64,000 bases of DNA, from positions 124,001-188,000 of the forward strand of contig CAZOFH010000001.1 in the NCBI GenBank assembly GCA_964579205.1. The letters are read 5' to 3'. Source of the DNA: UBA7867 sp964579205. GTDB taxonomy: Bacteria > Bacillota > Clostridia > Christensenellales > UBA1242. The notes beneath the pieces are model-generated. The model had not been told where the DNA came from and did not search any database. It saw only the letters and a list, made by a program, of their open reading frames with translations. The first letter of the stretch is position 1; each line of letters opens with the position of its first letter. Positions 35,601 through 44,400 of the stretch are shown here, in pieces. The position numbers and the translations under genes are program-made.

Positions 35601-38360
35601 ACCAGCGCCGACCAGTGGCTGCACTTTGAACTCACCAACTTTATGAACACTAGCGAAACGCTTGAGTGCTACCTCGTGCCACAAGATGCGTATTCTGATG
35701 TAGCAGGGATATTCGATGCCGAAAAAGTATTCATCGGCAGTACTATGGATGCACTGCTAGCCAAAATCAACGCATTCTTGACCGAGGTGGCTATCAACAA
35801 CGACGCGGCACACGACAAATTCGGTAGTCAGATACGAATGTTTGTAGACAATAGGACGAACAATGACACTCGATACTTTAGCATCAATACCCCGGGTAAA
35901 ATGCTAATCAATAGCGAACAGGATTTCCTCAGCCTAATCTCTACCAATGCGAGCGGCACAAGATTTACTCTCAAGATGCCGAACACTATCAGCATTCTAT
36001 CGACCAAACTCACCACACTCGAGACATTCCTCATCGAGAGTGACAAGAGTACTATCCCTATTACCTCGGACGCAAACTACATTTCTCTCCCTACTACATC
36101 TAGCGAGTTTGAAAGTAATTGGGCTATCAACACAGGCTATACCTTCTCTATTGCCAACAACACTGTATACAAGTTTACCTTTGTAGACAACTTCGGCAGG
36201 ACGGCTACCTACTCATACCCTATTGATAGCAGCCTAATCAAGGAGTTGCACTTTGCAGGCAATACCAAAGAATACACTTTGCCAAACAATCAGACCTACA
36301 CATTCACCTCAAATGATGTCGACTTTGTGTACCAAGCGACCGGACTAAATATCAGCATTTCTATCACCGACCTCGCGACTGGGCGCTCATTGTACTCAAA
36401 GGATTTTGGAGAAAATATCGACACCGAGAGTGATTACTTTACCTACATTCGCGATTCACTCAGCAGCAATATTATCACGCTGAGATTTGTGGCGAAAAGG
36501 TCACTAAACAACCTAGTAAACATTGAGGTAAATAGTGGCACCGATGTCTCGACAAAATTTAGTTTTGTAATGTACACCATCTTCCCACAAGTCATCCTGT
36601 CAGACAAAAATGGTAGCCCTATCCAAAACAACATCACTAGCAAGGCTGTGATGCTCACATGGCAAAATGTAGATGCGCTATTCAATCCTTTTGTACAGAT
36701 AATACTGCCTAATGGCACAGTACAGACTATCGAATCAGGCTACACCGTGAGTGCCGAAGGCGTATACACAGTACGTTGTGTAAACGACATCGGTCCATAT
36801 GTATCCAACCAAATCGTCTTTACTATTCAAGAATATCTCATCTCTATTTACGGAGTATATCAGATCACTGCATCAGGGCAAACAGTACAACTGCTACCTT
36901 TCACCAATAGTTACGCATACACCACTATGGGCGGTCAAGAACTACGCATTTCGCAATATATGTTCTTGAGCAATGACTCTAGTTGGGAGCGAAACATTTC
37001 GGTCATCTGCAATGAGGACAAAGACCTAGAATACTCAATAGTAGAAGAATTCGGCAATACCCGTATCTACTATGTACACGGCAAGGACAAAGGGCTGTAT
37101 CAGATAGAGATTTACTTCGCTGTGACGCGTATCCCATCACTCAACGTTTCTACATTCACCAATTTCCGCATAAATGGAGACAGCACCAATCAATCTGCAG
37201 CATTTTATACCGATGAAACGACTGTCACTTGGAACACAAACTTTGCCGATACTTCTAGTATGGGGCACGACATAGTTTATCCAAACTTCTTTGCATTAGA
37301 CCTTACCTTTAATGGCACCTATGTCGGTAGATACACCACAGGTTTGCTCAAACTCATCAATTCAGGTATCTACACTATCACTATTGTCGACCCTGTGGGG
37401 CAAAAGCACTACTTTGGCTCTACCGCGAATGCTACCGCCTTTAGCCTGACCATACTCACCAATGTCATCTACAATGTCAATGGCAATGCGGCTATACCTT
37501 ATGCGACGTATTCTGACCCAGTAGACTTTTATGTACCGATGCTAGCATCGTACGACTACACCCCTGTAGTCACCATTTACCGAAACAACGCGCTATACTC
37601 TATCTCGCCAAATTCTAATGGTCACTACACTATCTCTACCCCGGGCTCGTACAAGATCGTGATGAAGACATCTATCGAACGTGTCTTGGGTACTACGCCA
37701 AAGGCGCAACTAGAGGCTGTGTACCAGTTTAACATAGTTTCGCCGAATGAGGCTATCCCGTCATTTGACTTTGCCCCTATCGCAGGCTATGAGATCATCA
37801 GCATCATCCGCCTCGATAGCGACACCGATATTACCGCAGATGTACGCGGAGAAAATGCGAGAATTACCTCGCTGCATATCGACCCAGAAGGTTTGGGCGT
37901 GGGCAAATATCAGATCACTGTCCAGACTCAAGCCAACGGCTACAACCCTAGCCAGACATACACATTCGCTATTTGGGTAAACAATGAGACTGTCATCATC
38001 ACGCCTTCTCGCGAATGGGGGTCGAATAGCACTGCAGGCTTTACCCTGACCATCAACACCGCGAGCGTATACGAGCGTATCGGAGAATGTCAAATCGTAG
38101 TCAACGGCACGACTATGCTATCTATCAATGCGAGCAACAAAGACCTAGTCGAGCCTACCGTACTCAACAACTTTACAGCACAAGGCGACTACATCGTGCA
38201 ACTGGTATCTGCCAGTGGTACCGTGCTACAGAGTTATCGCCTGACTATTGATGAGCCGCTCAACACCGCCGCTATCATCCTCATCTGCGTAGCAGTGGGC
38301 GTGGTGGTAGTGCTGACCGTAGTATTCATCATTATGCGTAGACGCGTAAAAGTAAGATAA
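29649..38360 (+). CDS. Giant surface protein with signal peptide and C-terminal membrane anchor
   Basis: 2903 residues from ATG 29649, after GGGAGGataatttttt. The signal peptide (about 10-40) ends in PAQA-A. The very long extracellular part is beta-rich, Thr/Asn/Tyr-rich and nearly Cys-free. Recurrent Ig-like module ends are visible: DTAGNVSVNKY, DAAGNTAIFV, DEATNSNAGGL, DTAGNMRVYTIFVTD, DNFGRTATYSY and GEYTITK-type strands. A single transmembrane helix (AAIILICVAVGVVVVLTVVFII) and a basic tail MRRRVKVR end it. No LPXTG or choline/SLH motif. It is a type I membrane protein spanning or projecting beyond the wall. Function is unknown; contact with surfaces or other cells is inferred. Monocistronic, between terminators at 29467 and 38367. 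Confidence 0.88.
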   Translation: MQSKRVNKISGLVLLLITILAICASGIAFLRSNTPAPAQAATKYLTVNKVFLPDLAAGVTQDTTEFWHIEETAVSVAEGDFVLLDTTQKNFVDSQNNSHTGREAIAIYFGGTPTSTVITAASIYYNDNLLKINEIKESDDDPTTSGGRSVFGQYLFGLTPQEVTAAGLNDYYITRYTDGTAVDLPEGRYTVSLVYFDTILGYQTEEVTFYITTQKTFNTVNENPTLSDTEKVDAASDTNPATDLYNQQTAMVNYFNFNNVATTYYDDEQQKFSTRINTAQLYYPTLIYNPEKFDISFTRTLYNYRETVITSFSIYKITENGVVKDKGYLSVSTYTTEDPTRIIRRTYDIEADENNSYSIRLQFDKVGEYTITKTPKLKIGLTGSRVNFVTPANNIITANAEYLAPLSLIINGYVANYSNTQTTYRPLFDDTYTYDAMSDYASINRTNDTIYARDFLTATQTDQVIGVQKRTRAEIIYTADMTFANTNFVSNSGASTVTMSALKTNIISADPTATDSDAFKRFFEYNTTNNYIQQSKTTTIAGVTQYTKMTVTNLAPVTFEFYGKLYTGSATQYASWYAFRDTAGNVSVNKYTRGMAFDDAGEYLVYLTYENPIFSNSNQNGSRKHQYMHQIFCFVITNSTPTIQVFAQEDSTTPTILSSETAETIGIDGYTNGYVYAAWEKQGPFDAGIYCTYNVYDWDGNAKISGRSLNGLVYQKNAITGAKYSATTTATLLYGTKKNIGTTFGTDGYYQIQVFRTNNTKAFVNYTFNIDTAPISGIKALQVIGNNLYRENGSTQPNVLSSLDENNPSAFHLITNSAFGYTWQDKQSGAPITAQYIYASINKTTNFDLASAITGTTSATETEAVTKLQNMAGSGKIYMPTNASIGLFTPAMNYQKIKTDTLTDITATLLDSQIINTPQLAFLLLRDAAGNTAIFVTLLDNTNTQVLQVEKQASYVNVITKNTNFYWGTHKSLKAASATSTATPGVIRDIYDFVGTYDSDAENYSWMLNGKTFTTTAAITNAITALDITANNALNIPLGEVSIAADSTESQGSSITPTPSTSGSNPTNWYATIHVIRGATEQDPYKTGVTLDGDTQAPSTLYTLVNGEFRYQITVWDEATNSNAGGLMVEVNLDKSLGSLRSYWDYDGTGLEYNRNPDKGAITDRQYVANTYSTDRRYVAFSWTEPGESFQIESIVLNYYAFSNKLDSPNYPYSDTATKTVTLYHIDNGYNFTYDDGGLNEITYNSGSVEAKYYQTGILRKLIYSQEFENAGASEAGKYVITRTYKDPDTQISLDGDQMVKSYTYYIDRNTILPTGSSYDYGDEKIQFGYNKGDYPNYPDYPEDGQIIFDNYGLLTNGENFEKLSFDTINLNTSSPNNVIVKSNILPASVTMTTWTSGNETVYDKYYSTQTGTTNAEEAIARIQQILEVYKNSTRLQVAVQFFANNSTSQYALTSQTFYSTKTSTPTASGDTNYSRPLSDLQYAFREVGRYRVVLFDLSNFDGLLTGKPYTDFKKISYSLSTDPNISKNNLYPNCSVVNFELTGVSPSFDYQSGQTGSEYGPMSTQSGEQLTNFDKTRITWSDPSDYYTAHNAYNEVQITKTILPKGNNTSTTTTAPQEYRKYFNQVSQTTSSIFGNPIEITCDATVASGLVSEGLVKVELNSAQIAELKTNGLASLTEYIESLTRTDTTPVTYRAYFIKVSTSDQVKQIVNNGIASTSLQQMEYYKVRINNSEKLYNYYLLLPQAEIEDATKNSTKRVDTRYSVTVHYISKSASDYTQGGDTTYYSTTKELYQDYTAPYYNLVDLIEQDSYINSLGTSFKQELIANIDNPDSTFLKSFAFAVTPGFSINYRNKYESSTYYYYYKHTNYTGNKNEQIITQHDPNYSGAPMFVKNDPKFVRANYSGLTGYTGFQFTETGYYDIIEQDTAGNMRVYTIFVTDNAYAMTATNNGITITADNTNIMGKIYNSAPYTTTQNLGFTITDFTSADQWLHFELTNFMNTSETLECYLVPQDAYSDVAGIFDAEKVFIGSTMDALLAKINAFLTEVAINNDAAHDKFGSQIRMFVDNRTNNDTRYFSINTPGKMLINSEQDFLSLISTNASGTRFTLKMPNTISILSTKLTTLETFLIESDKSTIPITSDANYISLPTTSSEFESNWAINTGYTFSIANNTVYKFTFVDNFGRTATYSYPIDSSLIKELHFAGNTKEYTLPNNQTYTFTSNDVDFVYQATGLNISISITDLATGRSLYSKDFGENIDTESDYFTYIRDSLSSNIITLRFVAKRSLNNLVNIEVNSGTDVSTKFSFVMYTIFPQVILSDKNGSPIQNNITSKAVMLTWQNVDALFNPFVQIILPNGTVQTIESGYTVSAEGVYTVRCVNDIGPYVSNQIVFTIQEYLISIYGVYQITASGQTVQLLPFTNSYAYTTMGGQELRISQYMFLSNDSSWERNISVICNEDKDLEYSIVEEFGNTRIYYVHGKDKGLYQIEIYFAVTRIPSLNVSTFTNFRINGDSTNQSAAFYTDETTVTWNTNFADTSSMGHDIVYPNFFALDLTFNGTYVGRYTTGLLKLINSGIYTITIVDPVGQKHYFGSTANATAFSLTILTNVIYNVNGNAAIPYATYSDPVDFYVPMLASYDYTPVVTIYRNNALYSISPNSNGHYTISTPGSYKIVMKTSIERVLGTTPKAQLEAVYQFNIVSPNEAIPSFDFAPIAGYEIISIIRLDSDTDITADVRGENARITSLHIDPEGLGVGKYQITVQTQANGYNPSQTYTFAIWVNNETVIITPSREWGSNSTAGFTLTINTASVYERIGECQIVVNGTTMLSINASNKDLVEPTVLNNFTAQGDYIVQLVSASGTVLQSYRLTIDEPLNTAAIILICVAVGVVVVLTVVFIIMRRRVKVR

Positions 38361-38366
38361 TGAATG

Positions 38367-38415
38367 AGAGTCCGCCTCATCCCCTTTAGTTTGGGAGAAA
38401 AAGCGGCTCTTTTTC
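38367..38415 (+). terminator. Terminator of the giant surface protein gene
   Basis: AGAGTCCGC (38367-38375) pairs with GCGGCTCT (38403-38410) around an inner TCCC/GGGA stem, then TTTTTC. Confidence 0.75.
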
Positions 38416-38617
38416 TTATCCCTCGCAAATCATACCTAAAAATCTGCTATGTATTACCCCCCATTCCCCTAGCCTAACCCAAATACCACACGAGAGATCT
38501 GCCCCACCACCGTCATATTCGCAAAACGAACAAGGTGGCCAACTTGACCCTAGTGCTATCACAACACAGCGAAACAAAAAATTATGCTACATTTTTGTAA
38601 CATTTTTAAAAATACTA

Positions 38618-38646
38618 TTTACAAAGTTTCAAAAATGTGCTAGACT
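38618..38646 (+). promoter_or_regulatory. Promoter of the Rho-like gene
   Basis: TTTACA (38618-38623), 17-nt spacer, TAGACT (38641-38646); 36 nt before the start. The 38361-38682 gap otherwise holds only the terminator at 38367. Confidence 0.55.
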
Positions 38647-38682
38647 ATATTTGTAAAATTCAACAAAAGGGGACTCAAAATT

Positions 38683-39966
38683 ATGAAAGAATATGAGGTA
38701 GATATTAGGAAATTAGCCAATCTGTCTATTTATCAGCTGCGCGAGGTGGGCGCCAAAGTCGGCGTGCGCAACCCTACTACCCTACGCAGTGCAGAATTGC
38801 GCAAGTGCATTTGCGACGTGGTCACTGGCAAGGTAAAGCCGTATCTCAAGTCAAAAAGTGGTCGCCCGCACAAAGAGATAATTAGCGATGCTGATTGGGA
38901 TGCTCTCGTAGGCTTTGACAATTCATTCGAATTCGGCGGGCGTGACGATATGCTGTCACTTTACTCGACCAGCAGTTGCCTATACCCTGACGATGAGAAT
39001 GAGATCTACACAGGTTATGTGATGCAGATCCACGGCGAGTTTATTATGGCGGTCGGCACACCAGGGCAAATAAAACTCAACCGATACGCTCGTATCAACC
39101 GCAATACAGCCAATTACCGCCTACTCCGCATAGGAGACATCATCACAGCGACTCTCAGCACTATAGACAAGGTCACTACCGACCCATATGTTACCGAAAT
39201 AAAGTCTATCAATGGCTACACAGATTTTGATGCCATTGCCAAGGGGTTGCCTAGAGCTAGCCACACCGAGGTACGCCAATCAGAGCAAAAAATGCTCGCT
39301 CTCAAAAATCAACAATTTTTGTTTAAGTATCCGCAACTACAGTTCTTGAATAACGACTATCCTGTCAAATTGGGGCAGCGCGCCCTATTCCTCGGCGAGG
39401 ACAAGATGGCTGGTCAAGACTTTTTGGCGAATTCTATCGCCAAGGACGCATCGAGAGAGTACCACATCATCCACTTTTCTTGCAACAAGATGCCCGAGGA
39501 CAAAATCCAGTCATACGACACCAATGTAGAGTACTTTTTCTCGACATTCGATGTCACCCCTCGCGACCTAGTCTTTACCTTTGAGATTGCGGTAGAGAGA
39601 GCCAAAAAGTTGTCTCAACATATGCACACCGTCATCATCATCGACGACATTTACGATGTAATGAATGCATATGTCAGCCTCTTTGAGAGCAAGCGCCCAG
39701 ATGACAAAGATATCCCTTACACCAGCATCTGGCAGCAGCTCAAGTCGCTATTTGCTAGCACGGGTATCTACGCCAATGGTAGCCTGTCGCTATTCGCGTT
39801 CTGCAGCACCCCGAGAGAGACCGTATTTGCCGACTATGTTCATATGCTCGATTCACTCGCGAATAGTCACTTTGTACTAGACAAAGCCGCTTTTGTATCA
39901 GGCAAAGAGGACTACCTAGTCCACGACCGTTGTTATATCAACACTCCCAAACGCAGCATTGTCTAA
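38683..39966 (+). CDS. Rho-like protein with a degenerate ATP-binding site
   Basis: 427 residues, ATG 38683 after AAAGGGGactcaaaatt. Rho is a ring ATPase that ends transcription. The layout follows Rho: an N-terminal helical domain (about 8-50, LSIYQLREVGAKVGVRNP), an OB-type RNA-binding region (about 108-175, GYVMQIHGEFIMAVG, RIGDIITATL), then a RecA-like domain (230-400). Recognisable Rho landmarks are GQRALFL (Rho GQRGLIV), FFSTFDVTPRDLV..IAVERAKKLSQHMHTVIIIDD (Rho STFDEP..VAEMVIEKAKRLVEH..VIILLD) and YDVMNAY (Rho RLARAYN). However, the P-loop is GEDKMAGQDF (238-247) where Rho has PPKAGKT: the essential Lys and Thr are gone. The DERPEEV catalytic loop is also absent. So it is a Rho paralogue unlikely to hydrolyse ATP. 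It might modulate the true Rho or bind RNA. Confidence 0.8.
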   Translation: MKEYEVDIRKLANLSIYQLREVGAKVGVRNPTTLRSAELRKCICDVVTGKVKPYLKSKSGRPHKEIISDADWDALVGFDNSFEFGGRDDMLSLYSTSSCLYPDDENEIYTGYVMQIHGEFIMAVGTPGQIKLNRYARINRNTANYRLLRIGDIITATLSTIDKVTTDPYVTEIKSINGYTDFDAIAKGLPRASHTEVRQSEQKMLALKNQQFLFKYPQLQFLNNDYPVKLGQRALFLGEDKMAGQDFLANSIAKDASREYHIIHFSCNKMPEDKIQSYDTNVEYFFSTFDVTPRDLVFTFEIAVERAKKLSQHMHTVIIIDDIYDVMNAYVSLFESKRPDDKDIPYTSIWQQLKSLFASTGIYANGSLSLFAFCSTPRETVFADYVHMLDSLANSHFVLDKAAFVSGKEDYLVHDRCYINTPKRSIV

Positions 39967-40012
39967 TATAGTATAACTGCACTTACCATTCCCCTGACTG
40001 GTAAACTGGAAT

Positions 40013-40048
40013 AAAAAACACCAAGTGTAATAGCCTTGGTGTTTTTTT
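40013..40048. terminator. Bidirectional terminator between the Rho-like and ABC permease genes
   Basis: AACACCAAG (40017-40025) pairs with CTTGGTGTT (40035-40043), with TTTTTTT on the plus side and an A-run on the other. It serves the convergent genes ending at 39966 and 40102. Confidence 0.8.
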
Positions 40049-40101
40049 GTCGCATTATTGCAAAAATGCGCTCAACTATTCTAACAGATATTGTAGATAC
40101 T

Positions 40102-40893
40102 CTACAGTCTGCCGCCCATTAGGTTACCTGAATTGTACCGCCTGAGTCCCCGCCCAAAGGCAAAGAATGCTAGAGCCACCCAAAGAGCAGTGACGGCTAG
40201 CATACCGAGTATCCACCACAAGTTGGGAGTCAAAAAGAAGTACTGCACAGGGACAAATGAGAAGAAAAACGTAGGTATCAGGGTAAATAATAGCCCTTTT
40301 ACTACAATATTAAATATCGCGGGAGGGTAATTGGACGCCGTGTTGAGAGTATTTTCTACCGCGCTGGCTACTGCATCGCCGCGCTTGACATAAAAGCACA
40401 GACTGACATACACGACATAGACCGCCACATACAATAGCCCTGAGCAGATTATCACAGGGATAATGAGCAAAAACCAGTACCATGGCGCACCGATTATCGC
40501 CAAAACGACGAATGCGTACAGCACATCCCCCATACACGCCACTTCAGTCGTAGAGCAACATACATTGAGCAAAACATTCTTTGGCTGAGTCAAGTATACA
40601 TCGAGTTTGCCCGAATATACAATGTCTCGTATATTCCACGCCCCTGCAAAAAATGTGTGCGCAAAGCCATATCCCCCTGCAGCGACAGCCCACAATAGCA
40701 TTACCTCATCAAAGCCGTAGCCGCCGATATTGTCTACCAACTGAAAGATGATGACCCATTGGATGATAAAGAATAAATCATTGAGAATCATCGTCGATAT
40801 TTGCATAAAAAATGCAGGCTTGTATTTCCATTCTTTTTTGATATTTAGTTTGAAATAACTAAATATCAACTTTAAATTATTCTTAACCCCCAT
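40102..40893 (-). CDS. ABC-2 type transporter permease
   Basis: 263 residues from ATG 40893, whose first 11 nt overlap the end of the upstream permease gene (translational coupling). Six hydrophobic segments (about 25-60, 60-80, 115-150, 150-175, 195-225, 230-250). An opening LIFSYFKLNIKKEWKYKPAF is typical of the ABC-2 permease group (COG3694-like) that occurs as a pair with a second permease and an ATPase. Substrate unknown. There is no ATPase gene next to it in this window, so it would need one from elsewhere or be a relic. Confidence 0.8.
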   Translation of the reverse strand: MGVKNNLKLIFSYFKLNIKKEWKYKPAFFMQISTMILNDLFFIIQWVIIFQLVDNIGGYGFDEVMLLWAVAAGGYGFAHTFFAGAWNIRDIVYSGKLDVYLTQPKNVLLNVCCSTTEVACMGDVLYAFVVLAIIGAPWYWFLLIIPVIICSGLLYVAVYVVYVSLCFYVKRGDAVASAVENTLNTASNYPPAIFNIVVKGLLFTLIPTFFFSFVPVQYFFLTPNLWWILGMLAVTALWVALAFFAFGRGLRRYNSGNLMGGRL

Positions 40894-41290
40894 TAATATT
40901 CACCGTCTTTGTTCCTAATCTGTAGAGCAGGCTGCATAGCCCCATAAATAGCACAATGTAGACAATCTGAGATATGCTCACTCTCAAAAACAAGTCCCAC
41001 GAAAAATTCGCCACCAATTTGCACGGACCGCTGATCATCGCATACACTGGGCTATACTCGATCATTGGCTGCAGCCATGTAGGGAAAAATTCTGGCGGGA
41101 AAAACAGCCCAAAAATCATCTGGAATTTTTGGATAATCCATGCGAACGGTGTCGCCTCCTCTATCCAAAAGCACAGCAGCCCCACCATACCATAAATAAT
41201 ACAGGTGAGGAAAACCGCCGCCAATAGGCTCACTAGCATTGGCACGACAAAACTTATGCTAAAATTGGGCATAGGTCCGAACAAACGCAT
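40883..41290 (-). pseudogene. Truncated ABC-2 permease (C-terminal half only)
   Basis: 135 residues from ATG 41290. It corresponds to the last half of a COG4587-type permease (usual length about 260): three or four membrane segments, with the conserved middle LLCFWIEEATPFAWIIQKF and PPEFFPTWLQPMIEYSPVYA. The N-terminal half is missing and the codon just before the ATG is TAG. No ribosome site precedes the ATG. A mini-frame of eight codons, MLMFRVQK, ends at that TAG and could re-start translation here. With the missing ATPase gene this suggests a deletion that removed the front of the operon. It might still be expressed from the promoter at 41324. Confidence 0.65.
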
Positions 41291-41323
41291 CTATTTTTGT
41301 ACTCGGAACATAAGCATAACAAC

Positions 41324-41353
41324 AGTATAACAAAAGCCCGCTGCAAATGTCAA
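41324..41353 (-). promoter_or_regulatory. Promoter in front of the truncated permease
   Basis: Minus strand: TTGACA (41353-41348), 18-nt spacer, TATACT (41329-41324), about 34 nt before ATG 41290. Confidence 0.6.
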
Positions 41354-41449
41354 CCCAAATTGCAAATTTGCGATTTTGAGAGCAATTTTGCCGACTGTGT
41401 TATTACCAAAGATATGACTACATCATTTCCCCGTATATTGAGTAAAACA

Positions 41450-41477
41450 AAAAAGCCCCAAAAAAGAGGCTTTTTTG
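41450..41477 (-). terminator. Terminator of the 15-kb lipoprotein gene
   Basis: AAAAAAGCC-CCAAAAAAGA-GGCTTTTTT, nine bases after the stop at 41486; T run on the minus strand. Confidence 0.85.
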
Positions 41478-41485
41478 TGATTGCA

Positions 41486-44400
41486 TCAAATTATCTCAAA
41501 CAGAGCATTGTTAGGCTTGATTGAGGCACCGCCGACCTCTTGCCTATCTATCGGAGTGACTCCTCTGAGATAGAGCATTGAGCCATTGTACCCTGCACCA
41601 TAAGTGTTGCGCACCCATAGCGAGGTGTTGCCCCAGCCTTGATAAATACCTTGTCCGATGATATAACTACGCAAACCGTTTTCTACCGTGCTACCCGGTC
41701 TAGTGAGTGTCGCTACATCGTCCTCAGTCGTACTCTCTCTGTACGAATCATTGTTGTCGTACGGAGTACCTACGCCTGCTACATAGTACGCCACTGCCAA
41801 ACTGCTAGAATTGTCGCTAGTGTCTAGCGCTTGCTGATTACCTACTAGCCCTAGGTTTAGGTAATTGCCCACAGGCTTGTTGGCTGCATTAGGAGTGGTA
41901 TCGGTAGCCACGTATGCGTATGTGCGATAGGTATTCAAAACATTCATATCGTTTGAATCGCGAGAATCATTGTATCCTATCAGCGCGCCGACATTGAGCC
42001 CTGCTACTGACGCACCGATACGCGCACCGTATACATAGCAATCTCTCACTACATAGCCATTGGTTAGATAAGAGACATTCTTACCGACCAATCCACCTGC
42101 GCTAGTAGTTTCGCTACCAGCAGTCACGGTAGTATTGAGGTAAATCGAGCCTGATGCAAAACTATTGACGATGCTAGACTGCCTAATGCTAATGACACTG
42201 CCGTCTTGGGCAACGGTCTCATTGACACCTTGCAACCCTAATACGCCACCAAAGTGCCCCTCGCATCCTACAAAGTTTACATCACACCAAGAATTGGAGA
42301 TTTCACCATAGTTTTGCGAAACCAACCCACCGACATAACTATTAGCCTGCGACGAGGTAAACTCTATAGTGCCGCTGTGATATGAGTTGTCCGCATTGTT
42401 GCAGATGACGTAACAATTCGAGATATTACCGTAGTTGCGTACTGCTAGCCCACCAAAGTTTACCTTGAGTGGAGTGTCAATAGTGATGCTATCGACTATT
42501 GCGATACCAAGGTTGCGTACCTGAGTACCGTATTTTATCTCTCTAAACAATCCTATATCCGCCTCGCCCTCTGCAGGAGTATTGAGGTCGGCAGGCAAAT
42601 CGTAGATGACTATGCTGTGTCCCATACCGTTGATTTCGGTGATTTGCAGCACAATCTGGCTAATCTCGGCATAGTTTTGAGGAGATATCACCATATCGCG
42701 GGTCAGACAATAACTCACCTCACCCTGCGCATTCACGAGGTCGAGCAACTGCGCGGTTTCGGCGAATTGGTAAGGATTGTCCTGCGAACCGTCCCCCGTG
42801 CCAAAGTCGATATTGGTAATAGTATTTAGCACTGGATAACCGTAGTAGACTTTGTCATCCTGAGACCAGATATCCGCCCTAAATCCATTGTCTGTAGGGA
42901 TGAGCACGCCCTCCTCATTGCGAGGCGCGATATAATTCATCACCTCAGGGCTACTCATCTCTAGTGTGGTAAATCCGCGCGAATATAGCGAATTGTCAGC
43001 AAAATAGTCTGTATCGGTCGCACTGATATTAGTGTTGACTATGATGCCCTTGTACACGCCGCCAGTGAATGAGCCAAACGCAAACCCTGCGTGAGTGAGT
43101 GTATCATCTGGTACAAAGATGCCCAAATTGGTATTGCTGATAGCACCCAAAACGGTAGCATCGGTAGCCGTACCCACTAGTCCGCCGACAGTACTATTGA
43201 CAGATAGGTTGAGCCTTCCGTTGGTCATAATATTGTCTAGTGTCCCGCACTCTAGTTTACCTACCATTCCACCAGTGTTGAGATAACTAGCACTGCTGCC
43301 ACAAATGCTCAAGTCCATACTCACGATGCTATTGGTAATAGTACCAGCGCTGTAGCCAAACATTCCTCCTATTGTGCTATTGCCTGCGCCGATAGTCACT
43401 GCTAGAGTCGCAATCTCTTGGCTATCGATTACCGAACTTAGGTACCTATCCGCCACGCCATTACTGAATGTCGCCACAGTCTTTTGCTGAGCGGCGCTAG
43501 CGCCCATATACCCTAAGTCAATCGCTGGTAATGCGCCGATAGACACATTGAATACTGCACCATAATTCGAGCCAGCCAGCACACCTATAGTTGCGTCACC
43601 ATTGGTCTGCAGTCTGATTTCGTCGAATTTTATCCCGAGGCTCGAGATGAGCGCGTTATTCGGGATTGACTCAAACAGCCCAAAGTCGCCAGAAATCGCA
43701 CTGTTTGCATAAGGGGTATTGAGTACGAAACTATACGAATTACCCACTATCCTACGCACAGCGTTAAATTCCTTTGCAATTTGGGTATTAGCGACACTGA
43801 GGTCCGAGGCTAGCAAAATAGTCTTGTGCGGATAAGTGCCGTCCGCCATTCCATTTAGCAGGTCTGAGTATTCATTCACTAGCATTGGCACAATTTCGCC
43901 ACCTATCGAATAGTCTACCATACTCGAGATAGCCTCAGGGATGACTATTGCCAAAGTGGTAGTCTCCGTGTCGATAGTGTACTCTACCTCGCGGTAGAAC
44001 CAATTATTCAAGTTGGCAGTGATGAGTTGCGCTGTGGTCACATCGAATGCTTGGGCAGCGGTCAATACTGACCCATATTTGTTGTACACGCCGTTGAGTT
44101 GTGGACTGCAGTATGCCTTGTCTACTAGGATATTCACCTTGTTGTCCTCACTCACTAGCGTGGTAGCCACGGTAGCGATTGGGTCAACGAAGGAGTTTTG
44201 CGTATCATCATACGCCCTGGATAAGTTGAGCACCGAGAAGGATACTGCACCAAAAATGTGATTGTCCGCCAGCCCAACAATACCGCCCATATACGCAGGA
44301 CCATTGCCTTGAGTAGTGTATGCAATCGCACCGTTGGAATACAGGTCCTGCATCAAGAGTTCGCTCTCACCTACGATTCCACCTAGGTAGTTTGCGCCGC

